In this document: positions 9,114-17,982 of the stretch, in pieces
Layout of the letters: each line of letters starts with the position of its first letter
Position numbering within the stretch: position 1 is the stretch's first letter
Source of the DNA: Klebsiella africana
GTDB taxonomy: Bacteria; Pseudomonadota; Gammaproteobacteria; Enterobacterales; Enterobacteriaceae
Length of the DNA: 64,000 nucleotides
Direction of reading: 5' to 3'
Assembly (NCBI RefSeq): GCF_020526085.1
Contig: NZ_CP084874.1
Coordinates: 2,852,001 to 2,916,000, forward strand
Notes under the pieces: generated by a model
Databases searched by the model: none
What the model was told of the DNA's origin: nothing
What the model saw: the letters and a program-made list of their open reading frames with translations, nothing else
Program-made: the position numbers and the translations under genes

Positions 9114-10613
9114 CTAGTAACGCACGCAGACGGATTTGGTTTCGCACCAGCCGTCGAGCCAGTCAGGGCCGAAATCGCGGCCGGTACCAGACTGCTTCAT
9201 ACCGCCGAAAGGCAGGTTGGCGTCAATCAGGGTATGGCTGTTGACCCATACCGTCCCCGCCTGCAGACGGTCGGTGTAGTTCAGGGCCTGGGTTAGATCG
9301 CGGGTCCAGACGCTGGCGGTCAGACCAAAATCGCTGTCGTTGGCCAGGCGCAGCGCCTCCTCGCCGTCGGCCACTCGCACCAGGTTCACCACCGGGCCAA
9401 ACACCTCCTCACGGCTGAGGCGCAGCCCGGCGTCCGGGTTTACCACCAGCGTCGGCGGAATATAGTACCCTCCCGCATCTGGTCCGCCGCTGCCGCTGAT
9501 AAGCTCTGCCTTCTGCTGGCGAGCCTCTTCGAGGTAGGCCGCCACTTTGTCGCAGTGGGCCCGGGAGACCACCGGGTTGATCTGCGCCGTCTCCTGCATC
9601 CCCGGCCCCACCTGCAGTGATTTCACCGCCTGCTCGAACCCGCTGACCAGGGTATCAAACAGCGGCGCTTCGATGTAGATCCGCGAGCTGGCGGCGCAGA
9701 CCTGCCCCTGATTGAGGAAGCTTCCGGTCATCAGCCCCTCAATAACCCACTGGGGGTCGGCGTCTTTGAGCACAATCGCCGGATTCTTGCCGCCCAGCTC
9801 CAGCGTCACGCGGGTCAGGCGGTCGGCGGCCACGCGGGCAATCTGTTTCCCGGTCGCCGTCGAGCCGGTAAAGCTGACCTTCGCCACCTGCGGATGGGCG
9901 GTCAGCGCCGCGCCGCAGCCGGCGCCGCTGCCGGTCACCACGTTGAATACCCCGTCAGGAATGCCCGCCTGGGTCGCCAGCTCCGCCACCCGCAGCAGGG
10001 TCAGCGGGGTGGTTTCTGAGGGCTTGATGACGATCGAACAGCCCGCCGCCAGGGCCGGCATGACCTTCCACATGCCGATCATCAGCGGGAAATTCCACGG
10101 GACGATGCCCGCCACCACCCCGACCGGCTCTTTTTTGGTCCACGCCTGGTAACGCGCCCCTTGCGGGAAAGGGATCGAAACGTCCAGCGTCCGGCCGCTA
10201 ATCTTGGTGGACAGCCCCGCGGTGTAGCGCATCCAGTTCAGGGTGCAGCCGACCTCAAAAGCGCGAGAGATCGCAATGGATTTGCCCTGCTCGAGGGTTT
10301 CCAGTTGCGCCAGCTCTTCGCCGTGCTGCTCCACCAGATCGGCAAAACGCAGCAGGATGCGTTCACGGTCGGCCGGGGTGCGCCCGACCCAGCGGCGATC
10401 GACAAAAGCGCGCCAGGCGGACATCACCGCCCGGTCAACATCCGCCGGGCTGGCGTCGGCGGTGGTGGCAATCACCTGCCCGGTGGCCGGATCCCAGACG
10501 GTTAACCGGTTTTCGCTCTGCGCGGCGCAGGGGGCGCCGTCGATATACAGGCCATGCTGACGGTCTAAAAACTGCTGGACGCTGGCAAGCAGCGCTATCT
10601 GAGAGGTGGACAT
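9114..10613 (-). CDS. feaB: FeaB (PadA), phenylacetaldehyde dehydrogenase
   Basis: The 499-residue NAD-dependent aldehyde dehydrogenase has the same length as E. coli FeaB and matches it throughout. Visible motifs are the cofactor loop [18 protein letters not shown] with the general base Glu, and the nucleophile Cys306 in [10 protein letters not shown]. It oxidises phenylacetaldehyde from TynA to phenylacetate, which then enters the Paa pathway. Transcribed divergently from its activator gene feaR; the 235-base gap holds a pair of direct repeats likely bound by FeaR. Confidence 0.95.
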   Translation of the reverse strand: MSTSQIALLASVQQFLDRQHGLYIDGAPCAAQSENRLTVWDPATGQVIATTADASPADVDRAVMSAWRAFVDRRWVGRTPADRERILLRFADLVEQHGEELAQLETLEQGKSIAISRAFEVGCTLNWMRYTAGLSTKISGRTLDVSIPFPQGARYQAWTKKEPVGVVAGIVPWNFPLMIGMWKVMPALAAGCSIVIKPSETTPLTLLRVAELATQAGIPDGVFNVVTGSGAGCGAALTAHPQVAKVSFTGSTATGKQIARVAADRLTRVTLELGGKNPAIVLKDADPQWVIEGLMTGSFLNQGQVCAASSRIYIEAPLFDTLVSGFEQAVKSLQVGPGMQETAQINPVVSRAHCDKVAAYLEEARQQKAELISGSGGPDAGGYYIPPTLVVNPDAGLRLSREEVFGPVVNLVRVADGEEALRLANDSDFGLTASVWTRDLTQALNYTDRLQAGTVWVNSHTLIDANLPFGGMKQSGTGRDFGPDWLDGWCETKSVCVRY

Positions 10614-10681
10614 ACCCTTTCCTTATTCTTCGCGGATCGTGCTTTCAGTCTATGTCCGGTTGGCAGTTGGCGCTTTTTTCT

Positions 10682-10710
10682 CTGTGACATTCGTTTGCGC
10701 CGCTGTGACA
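10682..10710. promoter_or_regulatory. Direct-repeat operator, probable FeaR site
   Basis: CTGTGACA occurs at 10682-10689 and again at 10703-10710, 21 bases apart, so both copies face the same side of the helix. They lie between divergent feaB and feaR, upstream of feaB. Paired direct repeats at two-turn spacing are typical of AraC-type activators such as FeaR. Binding is inferred, not shown. Confidence 0.55.
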
Positions 10711-10848
10711 GTCGCCGCAATTCCGTCGTCTGCCCTCGCAGAAATGTGCCACGGGTAATAGTTCTTTCATATACCCGTCATCGCGCCCTTGCCTGAGGCG
10801 ACATAAATGCAACAATGCAGAAACATTGTTATTACAGGAGAAGGGCGA

Positions 10849-11751
10849 ATGATGACCACGGCAGAGGGGGGGCTGGCGTATCAGCGCTGGTTGGCGACGA
10901 TCAATCAGGTCTGCGGCCATTTCGCCGCCCGGCCGCTGGAGGAGAGATTCCACGGTGAGATTGACGCCCGCTACGCCGGCAGCCTCAAGGTCAGCACGGT
11001 CACCGCCGCCGGCGTTAATCTCTACCGCACGCGCAATGAGATAAAACGTGATAACGACGCCTGGTTCTATACCGTGTTTCAGCTCACCGGCGAAGCGGTG
11101 ATCGAACAGGACGATCGCCAGGTGACGCTCGCGGCGGGCGATATCACGTTAATCGACGCCGCCCGCCCCTGCTCCATCGTCTGGCAGCAGACCTCGCGAC
11201 AGGCCTCGCTGCTGCTGCCGCGCCAGCGGGTGGCACCGACAGGCGACATCGCCACCGCCTGCCGGCTGGACAAATCTCTGCCAATGGTCCAGCTCAGCCA
11301 GCGACTGCTGCTGGAAAGCATGGCCGGCACGACGCTCTCCGCCAGCGAGAGCGAAGCCGCGCTGGAGGCGATCGCCTGCCTGTTGCGCCCGGTGCTGCAT
11401 CAGCGCGAGCCTGCCCCCTCCCGGCGGGAAAAGCAGTTTCAGAAGATTATTGCGTTAATCGATGCGTCCATTCAGTCGGAACATCTGCGCCCGGAGTGGC
11501 TGGCCAGCGAGACGGGCATGTCGGTACGCAGCCTGTACCGGCTGTTTGCCGACCAAGGGCTGGTGGTGGCGCAGTATATTAAGAACCGACGGCTGGATCT
11601 GTGCGCCCAGGCGTTACAGAACGTCCATGACGATGAAAAGCTGGCGGGGATCGGCTACCGCTGGGGCTTCAGTGACCATAGCCATTTCTCCACCGCCTTT
11701 AAGCAGCGCTTTGGCGTCACCCCGGGGGAATACCGCAAGCGCTGTCGCTAA
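10849..11751 (+). CDS. feaR: FeaR, AraC-family activator of amine catabolism
   Basis: The 300-residue protein matches E. coli FeaR (301 residues) through most of its length. The N-terminal half is a cupin-like sensing domain (DAWFYTVFQLTGEAVIEQDD); the C-terminal 100 residues form the double helix-turn-helix of AraC proteins (LASETGMSVRSLYRLFADQG, then GFSDHSHFSTAFKQRFGVTP). FeaR activates tynA and feaB in response to aromatic aldehydes or amines. The ATG at 10849 follows GGAGAAGGG; a second ATG is next to it. Its stop abuts the ydbL stop (convergent, no gap). Confidence 0.95.
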   Translation: MMTTAEGGLAYQRWLATINQVCGHFAARPLEERFHGEIDARYAGSLKVSTVTAAGVNLYRTRNEIKRDNDAWFYTVFQLTGEAVIEQDDRQVTLAAGDITLIDAARPCSIVWQQTSRQASLLLPRQRVAPTGDIATACRLDKSLPMVQLSQRLLLESMAGTTLSASESEAALEAIACLLRPVLHQREPAPSRREKQFQKIIALIDASIQSEHLRPEWLASETGMSVRSLYRLFADQGLVVAQYIKNRRLDLCAQALQNVHDDEKLAGIGYRWGFSDHSHFSTAFKQRFGVTPGEYRKRCR

Positions 11752-12075
11752 TTATTTGCGCAGCCACTGGCCGTTCAATCCCTGGACGTACTCGCCGGGC
11801 TGCGCGCGGGCCACCAGCTTCTGCCCGGCCATTTTCGCCACTTCATCCACCGGCAGATTGTTGTCATCCGCCAGCTGCTGGTAGCTTTCGCTGCGCGCGG
11901 CGTTGATCTGCTTCACCAGCGCTAAGGTCTCTTTATCCTGGCGCAGCGGCGCCAGATAGCCGTTCAGCGTCTCCCCTACCCGCCCCTGCTGGCGCGCTTC
12001 GCTCAGGGTCAACGCCAGCGCGGGCGCGCTGAGTAAAGCCAGCGTCAGCGCCGCGGTTAACAGTCGTTTTCTCAT
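11752..12075 (-). CDS. ydbL: YdbL, DUF1318 periplasmic protein of the YdbH-YnbE-YdbL set
   Basis: The 107-residue protein has a signal peptide ending ALALT and a DUF1318 body (LSEARQQGRVGETLNGYLAP; ends LNGQWLRK). In E. coli YdbL is a periplasmic partner that modulates assembly of the YdbH-YnbE intermembrane lipid-transport bridge. The ATG at 12075 gives a proper signal peptide; the frame continues to 12165 only across ynbE. It lies 7 bases after ynbE, so the three genes form one transcript. Confidence 0.92.
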   Translation of the reverse strand: MRKRLLTAALTLALLSAPALALTLSEARQQGRVGETLNGYLAPLRQDKETLALVKQINAARSESYQQLADDNNLPVDEVAKMAGQKLVARAQPGEYVQGLNGQWLRK

Positions 12076-12082
12076 CGTCGCC

Positions 12083-12268
12083 TCAGAACAAATCGCTGCG
12101 GGATTTGAGCAGGTTTTCCACATCCTTATCGACCTTGATATGGATCTCATGCTCAATTTTGACATTCATATTGATGGTGATGGGCTCTTTCGATGCCGCG
12201 ATTTCGATGCGCGGCGTACAGCCGGCGAGCAGCATCGACGCCACCATGGCCAGTAACAGCTTCTTCAT
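12083..12268 (-). CDS. ynbE: YnbE, small outer-membrane lipoprotein
   Basis: The 61-residue protein has a lipoprotein signal with the lipobox LLAGC (Cys17), then a short beta-prone segment (ITINMNVKIEHEIHIKVD). E. coli YnbE has the same length; it is proposed to cap the C-terminal end of YdbH at the outer membrane so that phospholipid can pass between membranes. It overlaps the ydbH stop by 4 bases (ATGA) and precedes ydbL by 7 bases. Confidence 0.93.
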   Translation of the reverse strand: MKKLLLAMVASMLLAGCTPRIEIAASKEPITINMNVKIEHEIHIKVDKDVENLLKSRSDLF

Positions 12269-14904
12269 TTAGGTTCCTTACACGTCTTACCGTCCGTACA
12301 GCGCCGCACGGGCAGCATGGCATTCTGTTCGAGCCACGCCTGTAAATTGTCGCCAAAGCGTAAACTGCGCCACAGATCGAAAATATTCTCTTCATGAGCG
12401 TAGTTTAGCTGCACGGTACTGCTTTTCCCTTCCACCCGGCTGGTGCCGTTAATGGTAGCCTTTAGCGTCAGCACGCCCAGATTATCGAGATTAATCCGCG
12501 TCGAAGAGCGGGAGATCTCCATATAGCGCAGCCAGTTGATCGCCGCCCCGGCGGAGACGTTGTCCGCCACCAGCGCATCGGCGGTGTCTTTATCCAGTCG
12601 CAGGGTCATCGGCCCGTCATTGCGTAGCCAGCCGTCGTGGATAATCCATTGATTATTCTCCAGCCACAGCGGCAGCGCGCCGCTCACCGCGCCGGACATG
12701 GCGAACTGTTTCACCTTGACGGCGCTGGTCAGTTCGCTGCTGGAGATATGCTGCAGGCGGATCAACGCCGGGTCGCGCTGCGGCATACGCAGCTGCAGCA
12801 GCGTCAACTTACCGCCTAACAGATCGACGCTGACGTCGCTGAGCTGCAGCGGATTGGCCTCGCTCCACGGCCAGGTGCCCTGCAGATCCGCCGTCAGGTT
12901 GCGCGCGGTGACCTGGTTGACGATTTCGCCAATGCGCAGGGAGACCGGGCGGCGGGTGCCCAGCTGCCAGTGGCCGTCGCTGAAGCGGAACGGCAGGACG
13001 AAGTCGACGCCGTTGATCTGGTTATCCGGCATCCAGGCGCTGCCGCCCTTCAGGACGCCATGGCCGCCTGCCTCAAATCCCTGCCCGGCTGCCGCCGAGA
13101 AGGCCACCTGTGCATAGAGGCTGCCTTCCCGCAGGTTCATCTTCCAGTCCGGCGGCACCAGCGGCTGGAACACCGTCAGCGATTGTTTTGGCCACCATGC
13201 CTGGCCGCGCAGCCGTTCGCCATCCCAGCGCCCGGTCAACCGCACCGGGCCAATCTTCTCGGCATGCAGGGCGCCGGTGAACTGGAATCTTGTCGGGTCA
13301 CGGCCGTCGAGGGCAAATTTCAGCGTCGACGCCGGGAGATAGCTGCCGCCGGTGAAGGTGGTTTTTGCCGCATCCAGCGACAGCGCGCCGGTCAGCCGCG
13401 GATGCTCAGCATCGCGCAGCCAGCGGATCGGCTGCTCGAGGGTCAGACGCGGCGTGCTGACCCGCATCGTGCCGTACTCGAGCTTGTCGAAGCCAGTGGA
13501 GAGGCTGCTCAGGGTAATGGCATTGTCGCGCCACTCCCCGCTGCCCTTCACATCCCAGCGCGCCTGCATGGGTGTGAAATGTCCCTCGCCCCAGTAGCGC
13601 CACTGCCAGCGGCCGCTGTCGGGCAGAAAATCGCTCGCCTGACCGTCCAGGTGCAGCGTAAAGTCGCCCATCTGCTGCTCATGGGCGCGAAGGATGGCCT
13701 GCAGGCGGCCATCGACGCCCTGCTGAGTGACCTTTACCCCGGCCAGCGGCCAGCGGATTTCGTCAATATTCAGCGCGTCGATCACCCGTCCGCGCGAGCG
13801 CAGCAGCGCCCCGGGATGAAACGCCAGCTGTGGGCTGACCAGCGGCCCGCTGAGCTGGGCCGGCAGCGCCGCGTAGAAGATCATCTCCCCCAGCTTGGCC
13901 TCGCCGGTGAGCCGCAGCGGCAGGTCGCTGTTATCCATGCTCAGTTTGCCAGGGCCGATATTCAGCACCGCATTACCCTTCCCGGCATGCCCCTCGGTGA
14001 GAACATTCAGGCGGCCGCTGACGATCATCTGTTCGGTGCCCTGCTGCCAGTTGCCCACCGACAGCGCCACCCGCCCGCGCAGCGGATACGCCTCGTAACG
14101 GGTGCGCCAGCGGCCGTCGCTGATGGTGATCCGTTCGGGGGTGATCTCCCACGGCAGGTCCAGAATGGGCTCTACCTCGCCGCGCGGCGTTACCAGCAGC
14201 TGGCCGCGATTGTGCTGCCACTCGAGCTCAGCATCGATCCATTCCGCGGTCTGCGGGAATTCGAAGGTGCCTTGCATCTGGCCGTCAACCGGCAGACCAT
14301 CCGGTACCAGCGGCAGATGGAAGGTCCCTACCAGCTTCACCGGCGGCTGATCTTCATTCAGCCGGGCGCTGAACTGGCTGACGGTGAGGGCCTGGCCGCG
14401 CAGGCGCGCCTGCAGACTCAGTTCCTTACCGGCAAAGCCGATATCCTGCTGCGCAGGCGTCAATGACATCACCAACCGCCCCTGCCATTTCTCCCACGGC
14501 GCCAGCCGCAGGTTGTCAATGGTTAACCAGCTATAGGGCAACATCGATTGCCATTCGGCGAGGGTGCGCGGCGACCCCGGCGTAGGATCGCTGGCCGGTA
14601 GTTTATTCAGACAGGCGCTATTAATATTCAGCTGGCCAATGTGCAGCCGCCAGCGGCTGGGACGCGAGAGACGGGCATCGGTCACGCGGGCGATTTCACA
14701 GTCGCCCACCAGATAACGCAGATCGGGGATCAGCAGGGCCGACCGCGTCAGGCGCGGACTCTCCTGCAGCGAGATACGTGTGCCCACGGGCAGCCAGATG
14801 CCCGCCAGCGTCGGCACCCAGTGGGTCAGCGTCAACAACAGCGTTAGCGGCAATAACACCAGCGCTAACACCAGCGCGATGGCGGCTTTATATTTACCCT
14901 TCAT
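12265..14904 (-). CDS. ydbH: YdbH, AsmA-like intermembrane phospholipid transport protein
   Basis: The 879-residue protein has one N-terminal membrane anchor (about residues 8-30, AIALVLALVLLPLTLLLTL) followed by a long periplasmic, beta-rich region without cysteine clusters, matching E. coli YdbH (879 residues). YdbH, TamB and YhdP are redundant AsmA-like proteins carrying phospholipids from inner to outer membrane along a beta-groove. It is the first gene of ydbH-ynbE-ydbL. A long open frame on the opposite strand (12970-14466) is a by-product of high GC. Confidence 0.93.
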   Translation of the reverse strand: MKGKYKAAIALVLALVLLPLTLLLTLTHWVPTLAGIWLPVGTRISLQESPRLTRSALLIPDLRYLVGDCEIARVTDARLSRPSRWRLHIGQLNINSACLNKLPASDPTPGSPRTLAEWQSMLPYSWLTIDNLRLAPWEKWQGRLVMSLTPAQQDIGFAGKELSLQARLRGQALTVSQFSARLNEDQPPVKLVGTFHLPLVPDGLPVDGQMQGTFEFPQTAEWIDAELEWQHNRGQLLVTPRGEVEPILDLPWEITPERITISDGRWRTRYEAYPLRGRVALSVGNWQQGTEQMIVSGRLNVLTEGHAGKGNAVLNIGPGKLSMDNSDLPLRLTGEAKLGEMIFYAALPAQLSGPLVSPQLAFHPGALLRSRGRVIDALNIDEIRWPLAGVKVTQQGVDGRLQAILRAHEQQMGDFTLHLDGQASDFLPDSGRWQWRYWGEGHFTPMQARWDVKGSGEWRDNAITLSSLSTGFDKLEYGTMRVSTPRLTLEQPIRWLRDAEHPRLTGALSLDAAKTTFTGGSYLPASTLKFALDGRDPTRFQFTGALHAEKIGPVRLTGRWDGERLRGQAWWPKQSLTVFQPLVPPDWKMNLREGSLYAQVAFSAAAGQGFEAGGHGVLKGGSAWMPDNQINGVDFVLPFRFSDGHWQLGTRRPVSLRIGEIVNQVTARNLTADLQGTWPWSEANPLQLSDVSVDLLGGKLTLLQLRMPQRDPALIRLQHISSSELTSAVKVKQFAMSGAVSGALPLWLENNQWIIHDGWLRNDGPMTLRLDKDTADALVADNVSAGAAINWLRYMEISRSSTRINLDNLGVLTLKATINGTSRVEGKSSTVQLNYAHEENIFDLWRSLRFGDNLQAWLEQNAMLPVRRCTDGKTCKEPK

Positions 14905-15110
14905 GGGCAGTTAATATCCTGATTCAACATAAGTAAAAGCCGAAAGGCGCTCATTGTGACACGTTCGACCAGTGAGTGAAAGTTTGCGACCTGTTAAAGC
15001 ATAGTTGCCAGCCGCACTCGCGGCGCGACGATCGCTCGTCACCATTTAGCTTTTGTTTAAGCACTCCCTGCCACACTCCAGCCAGACAGGAATGGCTTGC
15101 GGGAGAAGCG

Positions 15111-15611
15111 GTGTCGTTAATTATCTCGCTCATAGAGAGCGCACAGGACCACTATCCATGGGTTTTGCTGATTGTTTTTCTGCTTACCTTCACTAAATCC
15201 TGCGCATTGGTCTCGCTGGCAATCCCCGGCACCTCCGGCCTGCTGCTGCTGGGGACATTCGCTTCCGCCAGTCTCGGGCATTTCCTGCTAATGTGGGCCA
15301 GCGCCAGCCTCGGCGCCATCGGCGGATTCTGGCTCTCGTGGCGGCTGGGCATTCGCTACCGTCACCGCCTCACACATCTACGCTGGCTGACCGCCGAGCG
15401 GCTGGCACGCAGCCGACTCTTTTTTCAGCGCTATGGCCTGTGGGCTATCTTCTTCAGCCGTTTTCTCTCTCCCCTGCGCGCCAGCCTGCCCTTCGTCAGC
15501 GGCGCCAGCGGTCTGCCGCTATGGTCGTTCCAGCTGGCCAACGTCAGCTCCGGTCTGCTATGGCCGCTGCTACTGCTCTCCCCCGGCGCTTTCAGCCTGA
15601 GTTTATGGTGA
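15111..15611 (+). CDS. DedA-family (VTT/SNARE-associated) membrane protein, short form
   Basis: From the GTG at 15111, which follows GGGAGAAGC, the product is 166 residues. It is mostly hydrophobic, with membrane segments near VLLIVFLLTF, GLLLLGTFASA, FLLMWASASLGAIGG and a C-terminal LLWPLLLLSPGAF. The segment FFSRFLSPLRASLPFVSGAS is the DedA signature (aromatic-S-R followed by a conserved Arg and Gly). DedA proteins act in undecaprenyl-phosphate or lipid flipping and in proton-motive-force homeostasis; the specific role here is unknown. An ATG at 14976 would add 45 hydrophilic residues and is less likely. Not at this position in E. coli K-12. Confidence 0.8.
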   Translation: MSLIISLIESAQDHYPWVLLIVFLLTFTKSCALVSLAIPGTSGLLLLGTFASASLGHFLLMWASASLGAIGGFWLSWRLGIRYRHRLTHLRWLTAERLARSRLFFQRYGLWAIFFSRFLSPLRASLPFVSGASGLPLWSFQLANVSSGLLWPLLLLSPGAFSLSLW

Positions 15612-15758
15612 AAAAACTTTGTCTTTCAAGGAGATTCCGCAAGTCCACGATATGCTCTAGAATTAGGATTAGCACCTTCTCATTAAACTATTTTTTAATA
15701 ATTGTACGATTATTTTAAATATGCTACCGTGACGGTATAATCACTGGAGAAAAGTCTT

Positions 15759-16748
15759 ATGAAAATCGCGGTTTATAGTACGAAGCAGTACGATAAAAAG
15801 TACCTGCAGCACGTTAATGATACATACGGCTTTGAACTGGAATTCTTCGACTTCCTGCTGACAGCGAAGACCGCTAAAACCGCCAACGGTTGTGAAGCAG
15901 TGTGTATCTTCGTTAATGACGACGGCAGCCGCCCGGTGCTGGAAGAGCTAAAAGCCCACGGCGTGAAGTATATCGCCCTGCGCTGCGCCGGATTTAACAA
16001 CGTCGACCTCGAGGCGGCGAAAGAGCTTGGCCTGCGGGTGGTCCGCGTGCCGGCGTACTCGCCCGAAGCGGTCGCTGAACATGCGATCGGCATGATGATG
16101 TCGCTCAACCGCCGCATCCACCGCGCCTACCAGCGTACCCGTGATGCCAACTTCTCCCTCGAAGGCCTCACCGGTTTCACCATGTATGGCAAAACCGCTG
16201 GGGTGATCGGCACCGGGAAAATTGGCGTGGCAATGCTGCGGATCCTCAAAGGCTTCGGCATGCGCCTGCTGGCGTTCGACCCGTACCCAAGCGCCGCCGC
16301 GCTGGAGTTGGGGGTGGAATATGTTGATCTCGCCACGCTGTATAAGGAATCGGACGTGATCTCCCTGCACTGCCCGCTGACCGACGAAAACTATCACTTG
16401 CTGAATCGCCAGGCGTTTGATCAGATGAAAGACGGGGTGATGGTGATCAACACCAGCCGTGGCGCGCTGATCGACTCCCAGGCGGCCATTGACGCTCTGA
16501 AGCACCAGAAAATTGGCGCGCTGGGGCTGGACGTTTATGAAAACGAACGCGATCTGTTCTTTGAAGACAAATCCAACGACGTTATCCAGGACGACGTCTT
16601 CCGCCGCCTCTCCGCCTGCCATAACGTGCTGTTCACCGGCCATCAGGCGTTCCTTACCGCCGAGGCGCTGATCAGCATTTCGGAGACCACGCTGGGCAAT
16701 CTGCAGCAGGTCGCCAACGGCGAAACCTGCCCGAACGCCATCGTCTGA
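15759..16748 (+). CDS. ldhA: LdhA, fermentative D-lactate dehydrogenase
   Basis: The 329-residue protein matches E. coli LdhA in length and sequence. The NAD-binding motif is GVIGTGKIGVAML (about residue 148 on). Catalytic residues of the D-2-hydroxyacid dehydrogenase family are Arg234 (NTSRG), a Glu in DVYENERD (about 261-263) and His295 (FTGHQAF). It reduces pyruvate to D-lactate with NADH under fermentation. The leader carries GGAGAAAAG 7 bases before the ATG. A terminator-like hairpin follows. Confidence 0.97.
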   Translation: MKIAVYSTKQYDKKYLQHVNDTYGFELEFFDFLLTAKTAKTANGCEAVCIFVNDDGSRPVLEELKAHGVKYIALRCAGFNNVDLEAAKELGLRVVRVPAYSPEAVAEHAIGMMMSLNRRIHRAYQRTRDANFSLEGLTGFTMYGKTAGVIGTGKIGVAMLRILKGFGMRLLAFDPYPSAAALELGVEYVDLATLYKESDVISLHCPLTDENYHLLNRQAFDQMKDGVMVINTSRGALIDSQAAIDALKHQKIGALGLDVYENERDLFFEDKSNDVIQDDVFRRLSACHNVLFTGHQAFLTAEALISISETTLGNLQQVANGETCPNAIV

Positions 16749-16761
16749 CGCCTTTCCCTTT

Positions 16762-16787
16762 TGTGCTCCTCTCCCGGGGGGAGCACA
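16762..16787 (+). terminator. Terminator-like hairpin after ldhA
   Basis: TGTGCTCC at 16762-16769 pairs with GGAGCACA at 16780-16787, an 8-bp perfect stem that can be lengthened by C/G pairing in the loop. Only a short T stretch follows, so termination strength is uncertain. Confidence 0.55.
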
Positions 16788-16870
16788 TTCAGATAATCCC
16801 CACAGATCCCCGCTGCGATACCGTTACACTGGCTTGGTTTTATTAGTTATGTGAATGTTTTGGAGTAAAA

Positions 16871-17311
16871 ATGAACAAATTTGCGGCGCTTCTGGTGGCA
16901 GGTATGCTGCTGTCCGGCTGTGTCTATAACAGTAAAGTGTCCACCGGTGCGGAACAGCTGCAGCATCATCGCTTCGTGCTGACCAGCGTCAACGGCCAGG
17001 CGGTTAACGCCAGCGACCGGCCGCTGGAGCTAAGCTTCGGCGAGAAGATGGCTATTACGGGCAAGATGTATGTATCTGGCAATATGTGCAACGGCTTTAG
17101 CGGAGAAGGCAAAGTGTCAGACGGCGAGCTAAAGGTCAAATCGCTGGCGATGACCCGGATGCTGTGCAACGACGCCCAGCTCAATACCCTGGATGCGACG
17201 ATCGGTAAGATGCTGCGCGAGGGCGCGCAGGTCGATCTGACGGAAAGCCAGTTGACGCTGGCGACCGCCGACCAGACGCTGGTCTATAAGCTCGCCGACC
17301 TGATGCACTAG
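16871..17311 (+). CDS. hslJ: HslJ, META-domain heat-shock lipoprotein
   Basis: The 146-residue protein has a lipoprotein signal (LLSGC, Cys17) and a META domain: FVLTSVNGQAV, MCNGFSGEGKV and MTRMLCNDAQL with the two conserved cysteines. HslJ is heat-induced in E. coli and linked to novobiocin tolerance; its mechanism is unknown. GGAG lies 7 bases before the ATG. Same place next to ldhA as in E. coli. Confidence 0.93.
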   Translation: MNKFAALLVAGMLLSGCVYNSKVSTGAEQLQHHRFVLTSVNGQAVNASDRPLELSFGEKMAITGKMYVSGNMCNGFSGEGKVSDGELKVKSLAMTRMLCNDAQLNTLDATIGKMLREGAQVDLTESQLTLATADQTLVYKLADLMH

Positions 17312-17356
17312 CCGGCGTTGAGGTGCCGCTGACGCTGCCCCGCGACGGGGCCGCTG

Positions 17357-17620
17357 TTAGTAGCCGCAGCTGCCGCCCGCCAGCGCCTGCTCGCTGCAGC
17401 GTTTGCCGTTCGGCAGCGCGCACATGCCAATCGCCGAACCATCGAGCTGACGAGCCACCGATAACGAGCCGCCTATCATGGCGCAGTTGGCCTGACCGGC
17501 GTCGCTCATCGCCGCCCGCATTCCCGGCGTGACGTGCGCCGCCGTGGCCTGCTGAACGGGTTCACTACTGCACGCCGACAGCAACAGCGCCGCACATCCT
17601 ACTAACATCGCAGCTCGCAT
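17357..17620 (-). CDS. ydbJ: YdbJ, DUF333 lipoprotein
   Basis: The 87-residue protein has a lipobox (LLLSAC, Cys17) and a DUF333 module in the second half (NCAMIGGSLSVARQLDGSA, then CALPNGKRCSEQALAGGSC), with four cysteines that could form two disulfides. It matches E. coli YdbJ, whose function is unknown. Convergent with hslJ; the position is conserved. Confidence 0.88.
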   Translation of the reverse strand: MRAAMLVGCAALLLSACSSEPVQQATAAHVTPGMRAAMSDAGQANCAMIGGSLSVARQLDGSAIGMCALPNGKRCSEQALAGGSCGY

Positions 17621-17982
17621 TCTCTCTCCCCTCAGAAACGTCTTAAAAAAGCAAACCCAAGAATAATAGGCAGCGTGCTGCGCGGCGTCGAGAGGGTAAA
17701 CACGTATTTATGCGTCTCATTAACATTTTCTAGCAAATTTTTGCCTAAAGCTTGATCTGCCTCGGCCATGCCGCCCGGCGCATGTGGTTCATCTCCCGGC
17801 AGGCAGCCATTTTCTCTGCGAACCACGCAAAATATTGATCTGGTCACGGATACCCGGCGCATTGAGGACACAAATGCAAAAATGGCGGCGCCAACGGTTT
17901 GCTAAACTACCCCTTATATAATTACAGGGCGCGTCGCGGTTTCACGCGTCCATTCTTTTGCGCAATGTAAGGGTGTCTTCAT
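17621..17982. other. Gene-free stretch, nifJ upstream region
   Basis: These 362 bases separate ydbJ and nifJ. The right part (from about 17880) is the nifJ leader with GTAAGGG before the start. A 79-codon frame on the minus strand (17632-17871) has no convincing protein character. I see no clear operator, terminator or RNA. Confidence 0.5.

Noticed and set aside
12970..14466. 498-codon open frame on the plus strand
   Set aside because: It lies antisense to ydbH, a clear E. coli-like gene. Its Arg/Gln/Pro-rich translation is typical of the reverse strand of high-GC genes.
17632..17871. 79-codon frame on the minus strand before nifJ
   Set aside because: No ribosome site or domain; composition does not look coding.
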